Assembly (NCBI RefSeq): GCF_050874005.1
Contig: NZ_JBNMJV010000041.1
Coordinates: 1-19,744, forward strand
Direction of reading: 5' to 3'
DNA length: 19,744 nucleotides
Source: Huintestinicola sp050874005
Lineage (GTDB): Bacteria; Bacillota; Clostridia; Oscillospirales; Ruminococcaceae
Part shown: piece by piece, positions 7,044 through 14,875 of the stretch
Layout: every line of letters begins with the position of its first letter
Numbering within the stretch: position 1 is the first letter of the stretch
The notes under the pieces: model-generated
The model's input: the letters and a program-made list of their open reading frames with translations, nothing else
Database searches by the model: none
Told to the model about the DNA's origin: nothing
Position numbers and translations under genes: made by a program

Positions 7044-10000
7044 ATGTTTATAAATCTTCACGTTCACAGCGAATACAGTCTCCTTGACGGTGCCTGTCGG
7101 ATAAAGGATATGGTGAGCAGGGCTAAGGAAATGGGACAGACTGCCCTTGCGGTGACAGATCACGGAAATATGTATGCGGCAGTGGAGTTTTACAACGAGT
7201 GCCTTGCTCAGGGGATAAAGCCTATTATCGGCTGTGAGGTGTATGTGGCTCCCCGAAGCCGTTTTGATAAGACGGCGGGGACTATGTACCGCCCTTATCA
7301 TCTTATTCTGCTTTGCAGAAATGAGGTTGGGTATAAAAATCTTATCAAGATGGTTTCACTTGGGTTTACGGAGGGTTTTTACAGCAAGCCGAGAGTTGAC
7401 TTTGAGCTTTTAAAGGAGCATTCGGAGGGGCTTATTTGCCTTTCTGGGTGCGTGGCAGGTGAAATTCCGAGAAAAATTGCTTCGGGCGATTATTCGGAGG
7501 CAAAGGAAACTGCGCTTTTATACAACGAGATTTTCGGGCAGGGTAATTTTTACATTGAGGTGCAGAACCACAAAATTCCCGAGGAGGCAAAGGTGCTTCC
7601 CGGGCTTCTGCGGCTTTCCTCGGAGACGGGTATCCCCCTTGCCGCCACAAATGACGCTCACTATGTGCGGAGAGAGGACTCCAGAACTCAGCGTATTCTT
7701 CTTGCAATTCAGACAAACACTACGGTGAACGAGGAAATTCCCATTGCATTTCCCAATGACGAGTTTTATCTCAAAAGCGAGGATGAAATGAGGGAACTTT
7801 TTAAAGGTGTTCCTTCGGCGGTGGATAATACGGCGGTCATTGCGGATAAGTGCGACTTTAAAATGGAATTCGGGGTTTTGAAGCTTCCCCGTTTTGATTT
7901 ATCACCCGAACAGAAAAAGCGGTTCGGCGAGGACAATATTACATTTTTTACCAATATGTGCCGATACGGCTTAAAGAAACGGTATGGTAATGAGCCGTCA
8001 GATGAGGTAAAGGAACGGCTTGAATATGAGCTGGGCGTTATCACTAAGATGGGATACACCGATTATTACCTTATTGTGTGGGATTTTATTGCATATGCCA
8101 AAAGCAGGGACATTCCCGTTGGTCCCGGACGTGGCTCGGGTGCAGGTTCTCTGGCGGCTTACTGCATTGGTATTACAGACATTGACCCTATCCGCTACAA
8201 GCTGCTTTTTGAGAGATTTTTAAATCCCGAGAGAGTTTCAATGCCCGATTTCGATATCGACTTCTGCTATGAACGGCGGCAGGAGGTCATTGATTATGTT
8301 ATAAGGCGGTATGGACAGGACAGGGTGGCACAGATAGTTACATTCGGCACTATGGCGGCAAAAGCGGCGGTGCGTGATGTGGCAAGGGTGCTGGATATGC
8401 CCTACAGCGTGGGCGATACGGTGTCAAAGCTTATTCCTCAGTCGCTTCATATGACCCTGGAAAAAGCGCTTGAGGTTTCTCCCGAGCTGAAACAGCTTTA
8501 CGATACCGATATCAAGGCTCACGAGGTGATCGAGACCGCTAAGGCTATTGAGGGTATGCCCCGAAACACTTCCACTCACGCTGCGGGTGTTGTTATCTGC
8601 GACGCTCCCGTAAGCGATTATGTGCCGCTGATGTGCCGTGACGATGTTACCGCAACGCAGTACACAATGACTGCTCTGGAACAGGTGGGGCTTCTTAAAA
8701 TGGATTTTCTGGGGCTCAGAAACCTGACCGTTATCCACGACTGCGAAAAAGAGGTGCGGAAAAAATATCCTGATTTTTCGGTGAAAAATATCGACTATTC
8801 CGACAAAGCAACCTTTGAAATGCTGTCTCTGGGGGATACTATGGGCGTTTTTCAGTTTGAGAGCGAGGGCATCACCCAGCTGCTTGTGAAGATGAAACCA
8901 CGTTCAATTGAAGATCTAACGGCGGCTGTATCTTTGTATCGCCCGGGACCTATGGATAGTATTCCCAAATATCTTCACAACAGGGCACACCCCGAGAGCA
9001 TTACCTATCCTCACCCAATTTTAAAGGATATCCTTGATGTCACAAACGGATGTATCGTTTATCAGGAACAGGTTATGGAAATATGCCGCAAAATGGCGGG
9101 GTATTCCTACGGAAGAGCAGACCTTGTACGCCGTGCTATGGCTAAGAAAAAGCACGATGTTATGGAAAAAGAGCGTGAGGTCTTTGTGGCAGGCTCGGTG
9201 AAAAACGGCGTTCCCGAAGATGTGGCAAACGGCGTTTTTGACGAGATGGCAGGCTTTGCTTCATATGCATTCAACAAGTCCCACGCTGCGGCTTATTCGG
9301 TGGTGGCGTTCCAGACGGCATATCTTCGCTGTCATTATCCCGTACAGTATATGGCGGCGCTTATGACGGCGTTTACCGAATACACGGGAAAGCTGATGGA
9401 ATACATCTCATACTGCGAGAAAAACCGTATTCCCATTCTACGCCCCGACATAAACGAGAGCGGAATGGGCTTCACTCCCCTGCCCGACGGCAAGGGCATA
9501 CGCTTTTCTCTTCTTGCGGCGAAAAATCTCGGCAGAGGTGTGATATCGGGGATAATTGCAGAACGTGAGAAAAACGGGAAATTCAAAAATCTTACCGACC
9601 TTATCAGGCGAATGAGCGGCAAGGAATTTTCAAGGCGGTGTGCCGAGAGTCTTATCAAATGCGGTGCGCTGGACGGATTTTCTCTTAACCGCAGGCAGAT
9701 GATGGAGAATTACGAGCTTATCGCAGGCGAGGCGGCGGATATTTCCCGAAACACTATTGAGGGACAGCTTGATTTCTTTGGCTTCTCAGACGGTACTGCA
9801 GAGGTCTCAGACGCTGAAAGCAGGATTGCTCCTGCAGAGGAATATCCTTATGACGAGCTGCTTGAAATGGAAAAGGACATTCTTGGGATTTATATATCGG
9901 GTCATCCCTTGAAAAATCTGCGGCTCATTGCAAAGGCTTTGCGGCTTCCCGATATTTCGGCAATAATGCAGATGAAAGAGGGAGCAAAGATAGCTTTTGT

Positions 10001-10484
10001 ATGTCAGGTCTCTTCGGTCAAGCAGCACTCCGCAAAAACCGGTGCTCAGATGGCGTTTGCTGTGCTTGAGGATATGAGTACAGAGGCGGAAGCGGTGATC
10101 TTTCCTCAGGTTTATGCCGCATCGGCTTCTCTCCTGCAAAAGGGAAAGCGGCTTTATATCGAGGGAAAAACCTCTCTTAACAGGGACGGCGACATTAACA
10201 TTTTAGCGGACAGGATAATTCCCGAGAGTGCTTTTTCAGAAAAGGTCTGCAGGAGTGCAAAGCTTTTTATCAGGTGCAAAAGCACCGACAGGGACATTAT
10301 CGCAAAGTGCACGGAGATACTAAGAGATCACCCCGGCGGCTCCCCTGTTATGTTCAGATTTACGGACATAAACAGAACGATAGCACACAAAGAGATACGC
10401 TCCTGCGAGGTCACGCCCTCGCTTATTGAAGAGCTTTTTAAGATAACGGGAGACGCAAATACAGCAATAGCCGCTCAGGTTTAA
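7044..10484 (+). CDS. dnaE: DNA polymerase III subunit alpha, DnaE type
   Basis: A C-family replicative polymerase, 1146 aa. Domains in order: PHP domain (about 1-205) with the metal-ligand motifs LHVHSEYSLLDGA and TDHGNMYA; catalytic palm with MPDFDIDF at 400-407 (D402, D404) and the third aspartate in KMDFLGLRNL (D554); preceding nucleotide-binding loop GPGRGSGAGSL; fingers with YRPGPM and SHAAAYS; helix-hairpin-helix region; and an OB-fold at about 985-1060 (IAFVCQVSSVK). It has no exonuclease insert, so it is DnaE and not PolC; in Firmicutes DnaE extends primers and works with PolC. AAAGGA lies 8 bases before the ATG. The last codons lie within the terminator stem. Confidence 0.97.
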   Translation: MFINLHVHSEYSLLDGACRIKDMVSRAKEMGQTALAVTDHGNMYAAVEFYNECLAQGIKPIIGCEVYVAPRSRFDKTAGTMYRPYHLILLCRNEVGYKNLIKMVSLGFTEGFYSKPRVDFELLKEHSEGLICLSGCVAGEIPRKIASGDYSEAKETALLYNEIFGQGNFYIEVQNHKIPEEAKVLPGLLRLSSETGIPLAATNDAHYVRREDSRTQRILLAIQTNTTVNEEIPIAFPNDEFYLKSEDEMRELFKGVPSAVDNTAVIADKCDFKMEFGVLKLPRFDLSPEQKKRFGEDNITFFTNMCRYGLKKRYGNEPSDEVKERLEYELGVITKMGYTDYYLIVWDFIAYAKSRDIPVGPGRGSGAGSLAAYCIGITDIDPIRYKLLFERFLNPERVSMPDFDIDFCYERRQEVIDYVIRRYGQDRVAQIVTFGTMAAKAAVRDVARVLDMPYSVGDTVSKLIPQSLHMTLEKALEVSPELKQLYDTDIKAHEVIETAKAIEGMPRNTSTHAAGVVICDAPVSDYVPLMCRDDVTATQYTMTALEQVGLLKMDFLGLRNLTVIHDCEKEVRKKYPDFSVKNIDYSDKATFEMLSLGDTMGVFQFESEGITQLLVKMKPRSIEDLTAAVSLYRPGPMDSIPKYLHNRAHPESITYPHPILKDILDVTNGCIVYQEQVMEICRKMAGYSYGRADLVRRAMAKKKHDVMEKEREVFVAGSVKNGVPEDVANGVFDEMAGFASYAFNKSHAAAYSVVAFQTAYLRCHYPVQYMAALMTAFTEYTGKLMEYISYCEKNRIPILRPDINESGMGFTPLPDGKGIRFSLLAAKNLGRGVISGIIAEREKNGKFKNLTDLIRRMSGKEFSRRCAESLIKCGALDGFSLNRRQMMENYELIAGEAADISRNTIEGQLDFFGFSDGTAEVSDAESRIAPAEEYPYDELLEMEKDILGIYISGHPLKNLRLIAKALRLPDISAIMQMKEGAKIAFVCQVSSVKQHSAKTGAQMAFAVLEDMSTEAEAVIFPQVYAASASLLQKGKRLYIEGKTSLNRDGDINILADRIIPESAFSEKVCRSAKLFIRCKSTDRDIIAKCTEILRDHPGGSPVMFRFTDINRTIAHKEIRSCEVTPSLIEELFKITGDANTAIAAQV

Positions 10485-10503
10485 TGAGCGGCTATTGCTG
10501 TAT
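10459..10503 (+). terminator. Terminator overlapping the end of dnaE
   Basis: A 19-bp perfect stem (10459-10477 with 10485-10503) closes a 7-base loop that holds the dnaE stop codon; TCTATTTATTTATATTTT follows. The 5' arm encodes the last residues of DnaE. The stem lies between convergent dnaE and pnp; on the pnp side it lacks a good T-run after the stem but could still stop or protect the pnp transcript. Confidence 0.75.
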
Positions 10504-10518
10504 CTATTTATTTATATT

Positions 10519-12654
10519 TTACTGATTTGCGCTGTTTTTCTTTGCTTCGAGATCTGCGAGAGCGTCCTTGCGGGAGAGGTTAATTCTTCCCTGATTGTCG
10601 ATCTCCATTACCTTTACTACGATCTCGTCACCGACGGAAACGATGTCCTCAACCTTTTCAACTCTCTGCTTGTCGAGCTTGGAGATGTGAACAAGTCCGT
10701 CCTTGCCGGGAGCGATCTCTACGAATGCACCGAAGTTCATAAGTCTTACGACCTTGCCTCTGTAGATAGCGCCGATCTCGGGATCGTTGGCAATGGTGTT
10801 TACGATCTGGAGAGCCTTGCGTGCATTGTTGATATCTACACCGCTGATGAATACATTTCCGTCATCGTTAATGTCGATCTTGACCTGGCAGTCTGCGGAT
10901 ATCTTCTGAATTACCTTGCCGCCCTGTCCGATAACTTCTCTGATCTTATCAACGGGAACCTTAGTCTGGAGCATCTTGGGAGCGTACTTGCCCACCTCTG
11001 CACGAGGCTCGGGAATTGTCTTGAGCATTACTTCGTCAAGGATATAATCTCTTGCCTTGTGGGTCTTTGCAAATGCCTCCCTGATGATGTCGTAGGTAAG
11101 TCCGTCAACCTTGATATCGACCTGGATTGCGGTGATACCCTTCTTTGTGCCGCCTACCTTGAAGTCCATATCGCCGAAGAAGTCCTCAAGGCCCTGGATA
11201 TCTACCATTGTCTGGAAGCTGCCGTCATCTCTTGTGATAAGTCCGCAGGAGATACCTGCAACGGGAGCCTTGATGGGCACGCCTGCGTCCATAAGAGCAA
11301 GTGTGGAGCCGCAGATGGAGCCCTGAGATGTGGAGCCGTTGGACGAAAGAACCTCGGATACAAGTCTCAGCGCATAGGGGAACTCCTCAACAGAGGGGAT
11401 AACAGGCTCAAGTGCTCTCTCTGCAAGTGCGCCGTGACCGATCTCACGTCTGCCGGGACCTCTGGAGGGCTTTGTTTCGCCAACAGAATAGGAGGGGAAG
11501 TTGTAGTGGTGCATATATCTCTTGGTGTCTTCCTCGTCAAGGCCGTCTATCTTCTGAGCGTCGCTTACGGGGCCGAGAGTTGCAACGGTGAGGACCTGAG
11601 TCTGTCCTCTTGTGAAAAGACCCGAACCGTGAACTCTGGGAAGAACGCCTACTTCTGCAGCGAGAGGACGGATATCATCAAGACCTCTGCCGTCAACACG
11701 CTTGCCCTCGTAAAGCCAGTTTCTAACGATCTTCTTCTGGAGCTTGTAGATGCACTCGTCTATCATTGCGGTCTTTTCGGGATAAATCTCGTCAAACTTT
11801 GCGTGAATGTCGTCCTTGATGGGATTGAGCATTTCCTCACGCTTGTTCTTGTCGTCGGTATCGAGAGCGACCTTTACACGGTCAGCAGCAAATTCATCGA
11901 TAGCGTCAAACATATCGTGGTCAACTTCCATTGACTCGAACTCGAACTTCTTCTTGCCTATCTGGGAACGGATATCGTTGATGAAGGCAACTATCTTCTT
12001 GATCTCCTCGTGACCCTTAATGATAGCCTCAAGCATTGTGTCATCGTCTACTTCGTTTGCGCCTGCCTCGATCATTACCACCTTGTCCATTGTACCTGCA
12101 ACGGTAAGGTTAAGGTCATTTCTTGCTCTCTGCTCAAGAGTGGGATTAAGAACGATCTCTCCGTCAACAAGTCCTACGCTGATACCGCCGATAGGACCGT
12201 TCCAGGGAATGTCGGAAATGGAAATAGCTACAGAGGTTGCGATCATTCCTACGATCTCGGGAGAATTGTCGGGGTCAACAGCAAGGACGGTCATTACAAC
12301 GGAAACGTCGTTTCTCATATCCTTGGGGAAAAGAGGACGAATAGGACGGTCAACCACACGGGAAGTGAGGATAGCCTTTTCGGAGGGCTTGCCCTCTCTC
12401 TTCATAAAGGAACCGGGAATTCTTCCTACGGAATAAAGTCTCTCCTCATAGTCAACGGAAAGAGGGAAGAAGTCAATGCCCTCTCTGGGCTTAACGCTGG
12501 CGGTAACGTTTGCCATTACGACAGTCTCACCGTATTTTACCCAGCAGGAACCGTTGGAAAGCTCGCAGGTCTTGCCTGTTTCAACGGTAAGCTCTCTGCC
12601 TGCAAACATAGTTTTAAAAACTCTGTGATTGTCAAAGGTTTTCATCTTGTTCAT
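10519..12654 (-). CDS. pnp: Polyribonucleotide nucleotidyltransferase (PNPase)
   Basis: PNPase, 711 aa, full length. It degrades RNA 3' to 5' with phosphate and works as a ring trimer in mRNA decay. Domains in order: first RNase PH-like core from residue about 10 (FAGRELTVETGK), the helical linker, second RNase PH core with PSRGPGRREIGHGALAERAL and GSICGSTLALMDAG, a KH domain with REVIGQGGKVIQKI, and an S1 domain with GKVVRLMNFGAFVEI and DGLVHISKL. GGAGG is 8 bases before the ATG. It lies 179 bases behind rpsO, the arrangement known from many bacteria, and the gap holds an attenuator-like hairpin and a long leader hairpin that suggest post-transcriptional control. No clear promoter of its own was found. 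Confidence 0.97.
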   Translation of the reverse strand: MNKMKTFDNHRVFKTMFAGRELTVETGKTCELSNGSCWVKYGETVVMANVTASVKPREGIDFFPLSVDYEERLYSVGRIPGSFMKREGKPSEKAILTSRVVDRPIRPLFPKDMRNDVSVVMTVLAVDPDNSPEIVGMIATSVAISISDIPWNGPIGGISVGLVDGEIVLNPTLEQRARNDLNLTVAGTMDKVVMIEAGANEVDDDTMLEAIIKGHEEIKKIVAFINDIRSQIGKKKFEFESMEVDHDMFDAIDEFAADRVKVALDTDDKNKREEMLNPIKDDIHAKFDEIYPEKTAMIDECIYKLQKKIVRNWLYEGKRVDGRGLDDIRPLAAEVGVLPRVHGSGLFTRGQTQVLTVATLGPVSDAQKIDGLDEEDTKRYMHHYNFPSYSVGETKPSRGPGRREIGHGALAERALEPVIPSVEEFPYALRLVSEVLSSNGSTSQGSICGSTLALMDAGVPIKAPVAGISCGLITRDDGSFQTMVDIQGLEDFFGDMDFKVGGTKKGITAIQVDIKVDGLTYDIIREAFAKTHKARDYILDEVMLKTIPEPRAEVGKYAPKMLQTKVPVDKIREVIGQGGKVIQKISADCQVKIDINDDGNVFISGVDINNARKALQIVNTIANDPEIGAIYRGKVVRLMNFGAFVEIAPGKDGLVHISKLDKQRVEKVEDIVSVGDEIVVKVMEIDNQGRINLSRKDALADLEAKKNSANQ

Positions 12655-12680
12655 CGGTTATACCTCCATAATTTTGTGTT

Positions 12681-12758
12681 AAGGCGGTATGTATAGCAAT
12701 AAATCCGATATACAAACAAAGCGCTTATACACCCGATTTAATGCTAAACGACCGCCTT
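12681..12758 (-). promoter_or_regulatory. Long hairpin in the pnp leader RNA
   Basis: Almost the whole stretch folds on itself: AAGGCGGT (12758-12751) pairs with ACCGCCTT (12688-12681); inward, TAGCA-T-TAAATC pairs with GATTTA-T-TGCTA with one mismatch, and a further run with several G-U pairs leads to a loop around CGCTTTG. The stem has about 30 pairs with a few mismatches and ends 26 bases before the pnp start. In E. coli the pnp leader hairpin is cut by RNase III and then used for autoregulation by PNPase; the same job here is inference. Confidence 0.6.
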
Positions 12759-12780
12759 TTGTGATTACTCAAAACGCCAA

Positions 12781-12817
12781 AAGGCAGCGCAGGAACAATG
12801 CCCCTGCAGTCTGCCTT
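12781..12817 (-). terminator. Attenuator-like hairpin after rpsO
   Basis: Read on the minus strand: AAGGCAG/CTGCCTT (7 bp) encloses GCAGG/CCTGC (5 bp) and is followed by TTGGCGTTTTG, an interrupted T-run. It lies 17 bases after the rpsO stop codon. It probably ends part of the rpsO transcripts or protects the 3' end after processing, while the rest reads on into pnp. Confidence 0.5.
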
Positions 12818-12833
12818 GAGGATTTTTGAAAGA

Positions 12834-13100
12834 TTACTTACGAAGACCCAGCTTCTCAACGATTGCACGGTATCTGTTGATGTCCTTCTTCTGAAGGTAT
12901 GCAAGCAGATTACGTCTGTGACCTACCATCTTGAGAAGACCTCTTCTGGAGTGGTGGTCGTTGTGGTGGTTCTTGAGATGAGCGTTGAGGTCGTTAATTC
13001 TCTTGGTGAGGATAGCGATCTGAACCTCGGGAGAACCTGTGTCGTTCTCGCTGAGCTTGTTTGCTTCGATAATAGCGTTCTTTTCTTCCTTGAGCATCAT
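12834..13100 (-). CDS. rpsO: 30S ribosomal protein S15
   Basis: S15, 88 aa (family usually 88-89). It binds the three-way junction of 16S rRNA helices 20-22 early in assembly of the small subunit platform. The conserved stretch is plain: DTGSPEVQIAILTKRINDL, then LKNHHNDHHSRRGLLKMV and GHRRNLLAYL. AGAGGTG precedes the ATG at 13100 by 8 bases; a second ATG follows at once. It has its own strong promoter, a leader that can fold into a three-way junction (13126-13190) and pnp downstream. Autoregulation by S15 through such leaders is known in several bacterial lineages with unrelated RNA structures. Confidence 0.97.
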   Translation of the reverse strand: MMLKEEKNAIIEANKLSENDTGSPEVQIAILTKRINDLNAHLKNHHNDHHSRRGLLKMVGHRRNLLAYLQKKDINRYRAIVEKLGLRK

Positions 13101-13125
13101 AATAAATACACCTCTTTAAAATATT

Positions 13126-13190
13126 CCCCTCACCGGGCATACGGCAGGCATTTTCCCTGACGGGCTTTACCCGTAAGCTTAGTTAAGGGG
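13126..13190 (-). promoter_or_regulatory. Candidate S15-binding three-way-junction leader of rpsO
   Basis: In minus-strand RNA, CCCCUUA (13190-13184) pairs with UGAGGGG (13132-13126), enclosing two hairpins that abut each other: ACGGG/CCCGU with loop UAAAG (13174-13160) and CAGG/CCUG with a 7-base loop (13159-13145). This is the shape of a three-way junction, the type of site S15 recognises. It ends 14 bases before the AGAGGTG site of rpsO. The pairings are seen; the function is inferred from known S15 leaders. Confidence 0.5.
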
Positions 13191-13225
13191 TAGTTATGCT
13201 GTGCAATTCAATGCACAACAATAGT

Positions 13226-13254
13226 ATTATATCACATATTTTCCTCTTTGTAAA
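13226..13254 (-). promoter_or_regulatory. Promoter of rpsO
   Basis: Minus strand: -35 TTTACA (13254-13249), 17-base spacer and -10 TATAAT (13231-13226) with an extended TG before it (TGATATAAT). The transcript would start near 13219, giving a leader of about 120 bases. A 6-bp hairpin TGTGCA/TGCACA follows the start directly. Confidence 0.85.
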
Positions 13255-13301
13255 GGGTTTTTTTGAAATTTTTTATTGAAATCGGAGATTTTTGACCAAT
13301 A

Positions 13302-14186
13302 TCAGGAGATAGTTTTGCCCTTTTTCTTCTTTTTAGCGCTTTTTCCCTCAATGGGGGCCTCCTCGCCGCCCTTGTCGGTGAATACGGATTCATCTTCATC
13401 AAGAGGCTTTAAGTAATCATATTCGGGATTATCCTTGCCCTGCTCCTCGTAAAAGGGGTCGATGACGTATTTCTGAATGAGAGGATAGGAGTTGAAGATT
13501 ATCACAAATCCCAGAAAGCTTATTGCCCATACGGGTATCAGCAAAAGAGAAACAGGACTTACAAGATAGCAGATGGTTATAAAGCCTGCTGTGAGAAGAA
13601 CAATAAGCAGGGTTATAATGTTCTTTTTCAGTCCCAGACAGGTGAGGAAAAAGGAATTCTTGATTATATTTTTAAAGGAAAGCTCTGTTGCAACTATCAT
13701 CGGCATTGCGTAAAAATTCATCATAAGCACCGTAAGAGCAAAGCTTACGGATATTACGCATAATATTGTAAAAGGAGTACTGCTGCCTCCTGCAGCAGCA
13801 GCCTGCTCTCCCATTGCCGGATATACATTCAGAGCGCAGATAAGAGATACTCCGAAAAGCACGTCAATGAGTCCTGCGGGCAGAGATTTTTTCCAGTTCT
13901 GTGAAAAGCCCTTCCAGAATTCGTGCCAGATAAATGTATCCTTATCAAGATAATAAGTCCTCAAAACCTTGGTCATTCCCGCAATTGCAGGACCTATGGT
14001 CACAATGGGGATACAAAAGAGAAATGTCAGCATACTGAGCTTCAGCATTTTCCAGAATCTGCCGAAATACATTTCGCAGAACCGGAAAAACGGCTTTTTT
14101 TGAGGGGCGTTTTTGGATATTCCTGAGCCTGCTTTTTCATAGTCGGCTCCAAAGCCTAAAAATGACAATCTAAAACTTCCTTTCAT
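13302..14186 (-). CDS. YesL / DUF624-family membrane protein
   Basis: A 294-aa membrane protein. After a polar N-terminus with GFGADYEKAGSGISKNAP, residues about 45-70 hold the DUF624 hallmark: WKMLKLSMLTFLFCIPIVTIGPA, followed by AIAGMTKVLRTYYLDKD and HEFWKGFSQNWKKS. Four or five further spans follow; the tail is charged (KSAKKKKKGK). YesL-type proteins are often found with sugar-transport genes, but their role is unknown. The start is open: the ATG at 14186 has AAAGG 5 bases before it, while an in-frame TTG at 14168 is preceded by AAAGGAA at a better distance and gives MSFLGFG. It lies 8 bases behind the SpoIIM-like gene. Confidence 0.8.
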   Translation of the reverse strand: MKGSFRLSFLGFGADYEKAGSGISKNAPQKKPFFRFCEMYFGRFWKMLKLSMLTFLFCIPIVTIGPAIAGMTKVLRTYYLDKDTFIWHEFWKGFSQNWKKSLPAGLIDVLFGVSLICALNVYPAMGEQAAAAGGSSTPFTILCVISVSFALTVLMMNFYAMPMIVATELSFKNIIKNSFFLTCLGLKKNIITLLIVLLTAGFITICYLVSPVSLLLIPVWAISFLGFVIIFNSYPLIQKYVIDPFYEEQGKDNPEYDYLKPLDEDESVFTDKGGEEAPIEGKSAKKKKKGKTIS

Positions 14187-14194
14187 TTTCGCCT

Positions 14195-14812
14195 TTACGG
14201 CATATTCCCCGCAATGACAGCCATTAAGCCGTCAATAAGCGCCGCCCCAACGGCAAGAAGCGTTATTACGCCGAATTTCATCAAGTAAAGCCTGAGACAG
14301 TCTGTGCTGTCTCCACCGCCGCTTGGTTTACCGAAAGCTTTTTCGGATATGAGACGGGACATTCTGATATTTTCTCTTGCGGCAAAGATAACCGCCGCCG
14401 TACTGACCGCCTCATAGGGCAGCACATTCAAAGCCTCGGATATGTTTACGGAAATAAGTCCCGAGCGGAATATCTCCGCAGACAGAAAGCCTGCGCCCAT
14501 TCCCTTAAAGAGACATAGCAGATATCCGCAGACCGAGCCTGCCGATGAAGTGCCTGCAAAGAAAAATACAGCAACATAAAGCATAACCGCCGCAAGACTG
14601 CCAAAAAAGCTGTCAGAAAAGCTGTTTTCCGCTCTGAGGGCAAATGGCGCCGCCGAATTTATCCCCGAGAAAGCGCCGATAAAAACGCCTGCTGCGGAAA
14701 CTGCCGTAAGAAGCATATAGATACGCCCGGCAGGAGAAATATCTCGCCGGGGAGCCGGACGGCTCACCCTTTTTATCCTGTAGCTTCGCCTTTTCTGAAC
14801 ATTTACGGTCAT
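14195..14812 (-). CDS. SpoIIM-like membrane protein (tentative)
   Basis: A 205-aa protein with a basic N-terminus (KRRSYRIKRVSRPAPRR) and about five hydrophobic spans: MLLTAVSAAGVFIGAFSG, AAVMLYVAVFFFAGTS, CGYLLCLFKGMGAGFLSA, a weaker one near residue 140 and LMKFGVITLLAVGAALIDGL. The early GVFIGAF span followed by a soluble loop, and LFKGMGAGF in the middle, resemble SpoIIM (DUF95), which takes part in engulfment in sporulating Firmicutes; the match is by eye. AAAGGA lies 11 bases before the ATG, and this site falls in the right arm of a 10-bp inverted repeat (14817-14864). A -10 TATACT stands within the repeat. The gene leads DUF624 by 8 bases. Confidence 0.6.
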   Translation of the reverse strand: MTVNVQKRRSYRIKRVSRPAPRRDISPAGRIYMLLTAVSAAGVFIGAFSGINSAAPFALRAENSFSDSFFGSLAAVMLYVAVFFFAGTSSAGSVCGYLLCLFKGMGAGFLSAEIFRSGLISVNISEALNVLPYEAVSTAAVIFAARENIRMSRLISEKAFGKPSGGGDSTDCLRLYLMKFGVITLLAVGAALIDGLMAVIAGNMP

Positions 14813-14816
14813 ATTA

Positions 14817-14864
14817 TCATTCGTCCTTTGATTTTATTTTAGTATAATCTATGCGGACGAATGA
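14817..14864 (-). promoter_or_regulatory. Inverted repeat that can hide a ribosome binding site
   Basis: TCATTCGTCC (14864-14855 on the minus strand) and GGACGAATGA (14826-14817) form a perfect 10-bp pair with 28 bases between. The second arm contains most of the AAAGGA ribosome binding site of the SpoIIM-like gene and ends 4 bases before its ATG. The first arm starts 11 bases after the proC stop codon. RNA read through from proC would contain both arms; RNA started at the TATACT inside the loop would lack the first. Confidence 0.5.
14841..14846 (-). promoter_or_regulatory. -10 element of a possible internal promoter
   Basis: Minus strand TATACT (14846-14841), in the loop of the inverted repeat 14817-14864. 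No good sigma-A -35 is seen 16-18 bases upstream, so it may use another sigma factor or an activator, or be chance. Confidence 0.35.
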
Positions 14865-14875
14865 GATTTCATTCT

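Noticed and set aside
10495..11934. A 479-codon open frame on the plus strand opposite pnp
   Set aside because: It lies wholly antisense to a certain pnp gene, has repetitive Leu/Val/Cys/Ser-rich composition, no ribosome binding site and no domain; it follows from the biased codon use of pnp. The same holds for the frame at 12010-12696.
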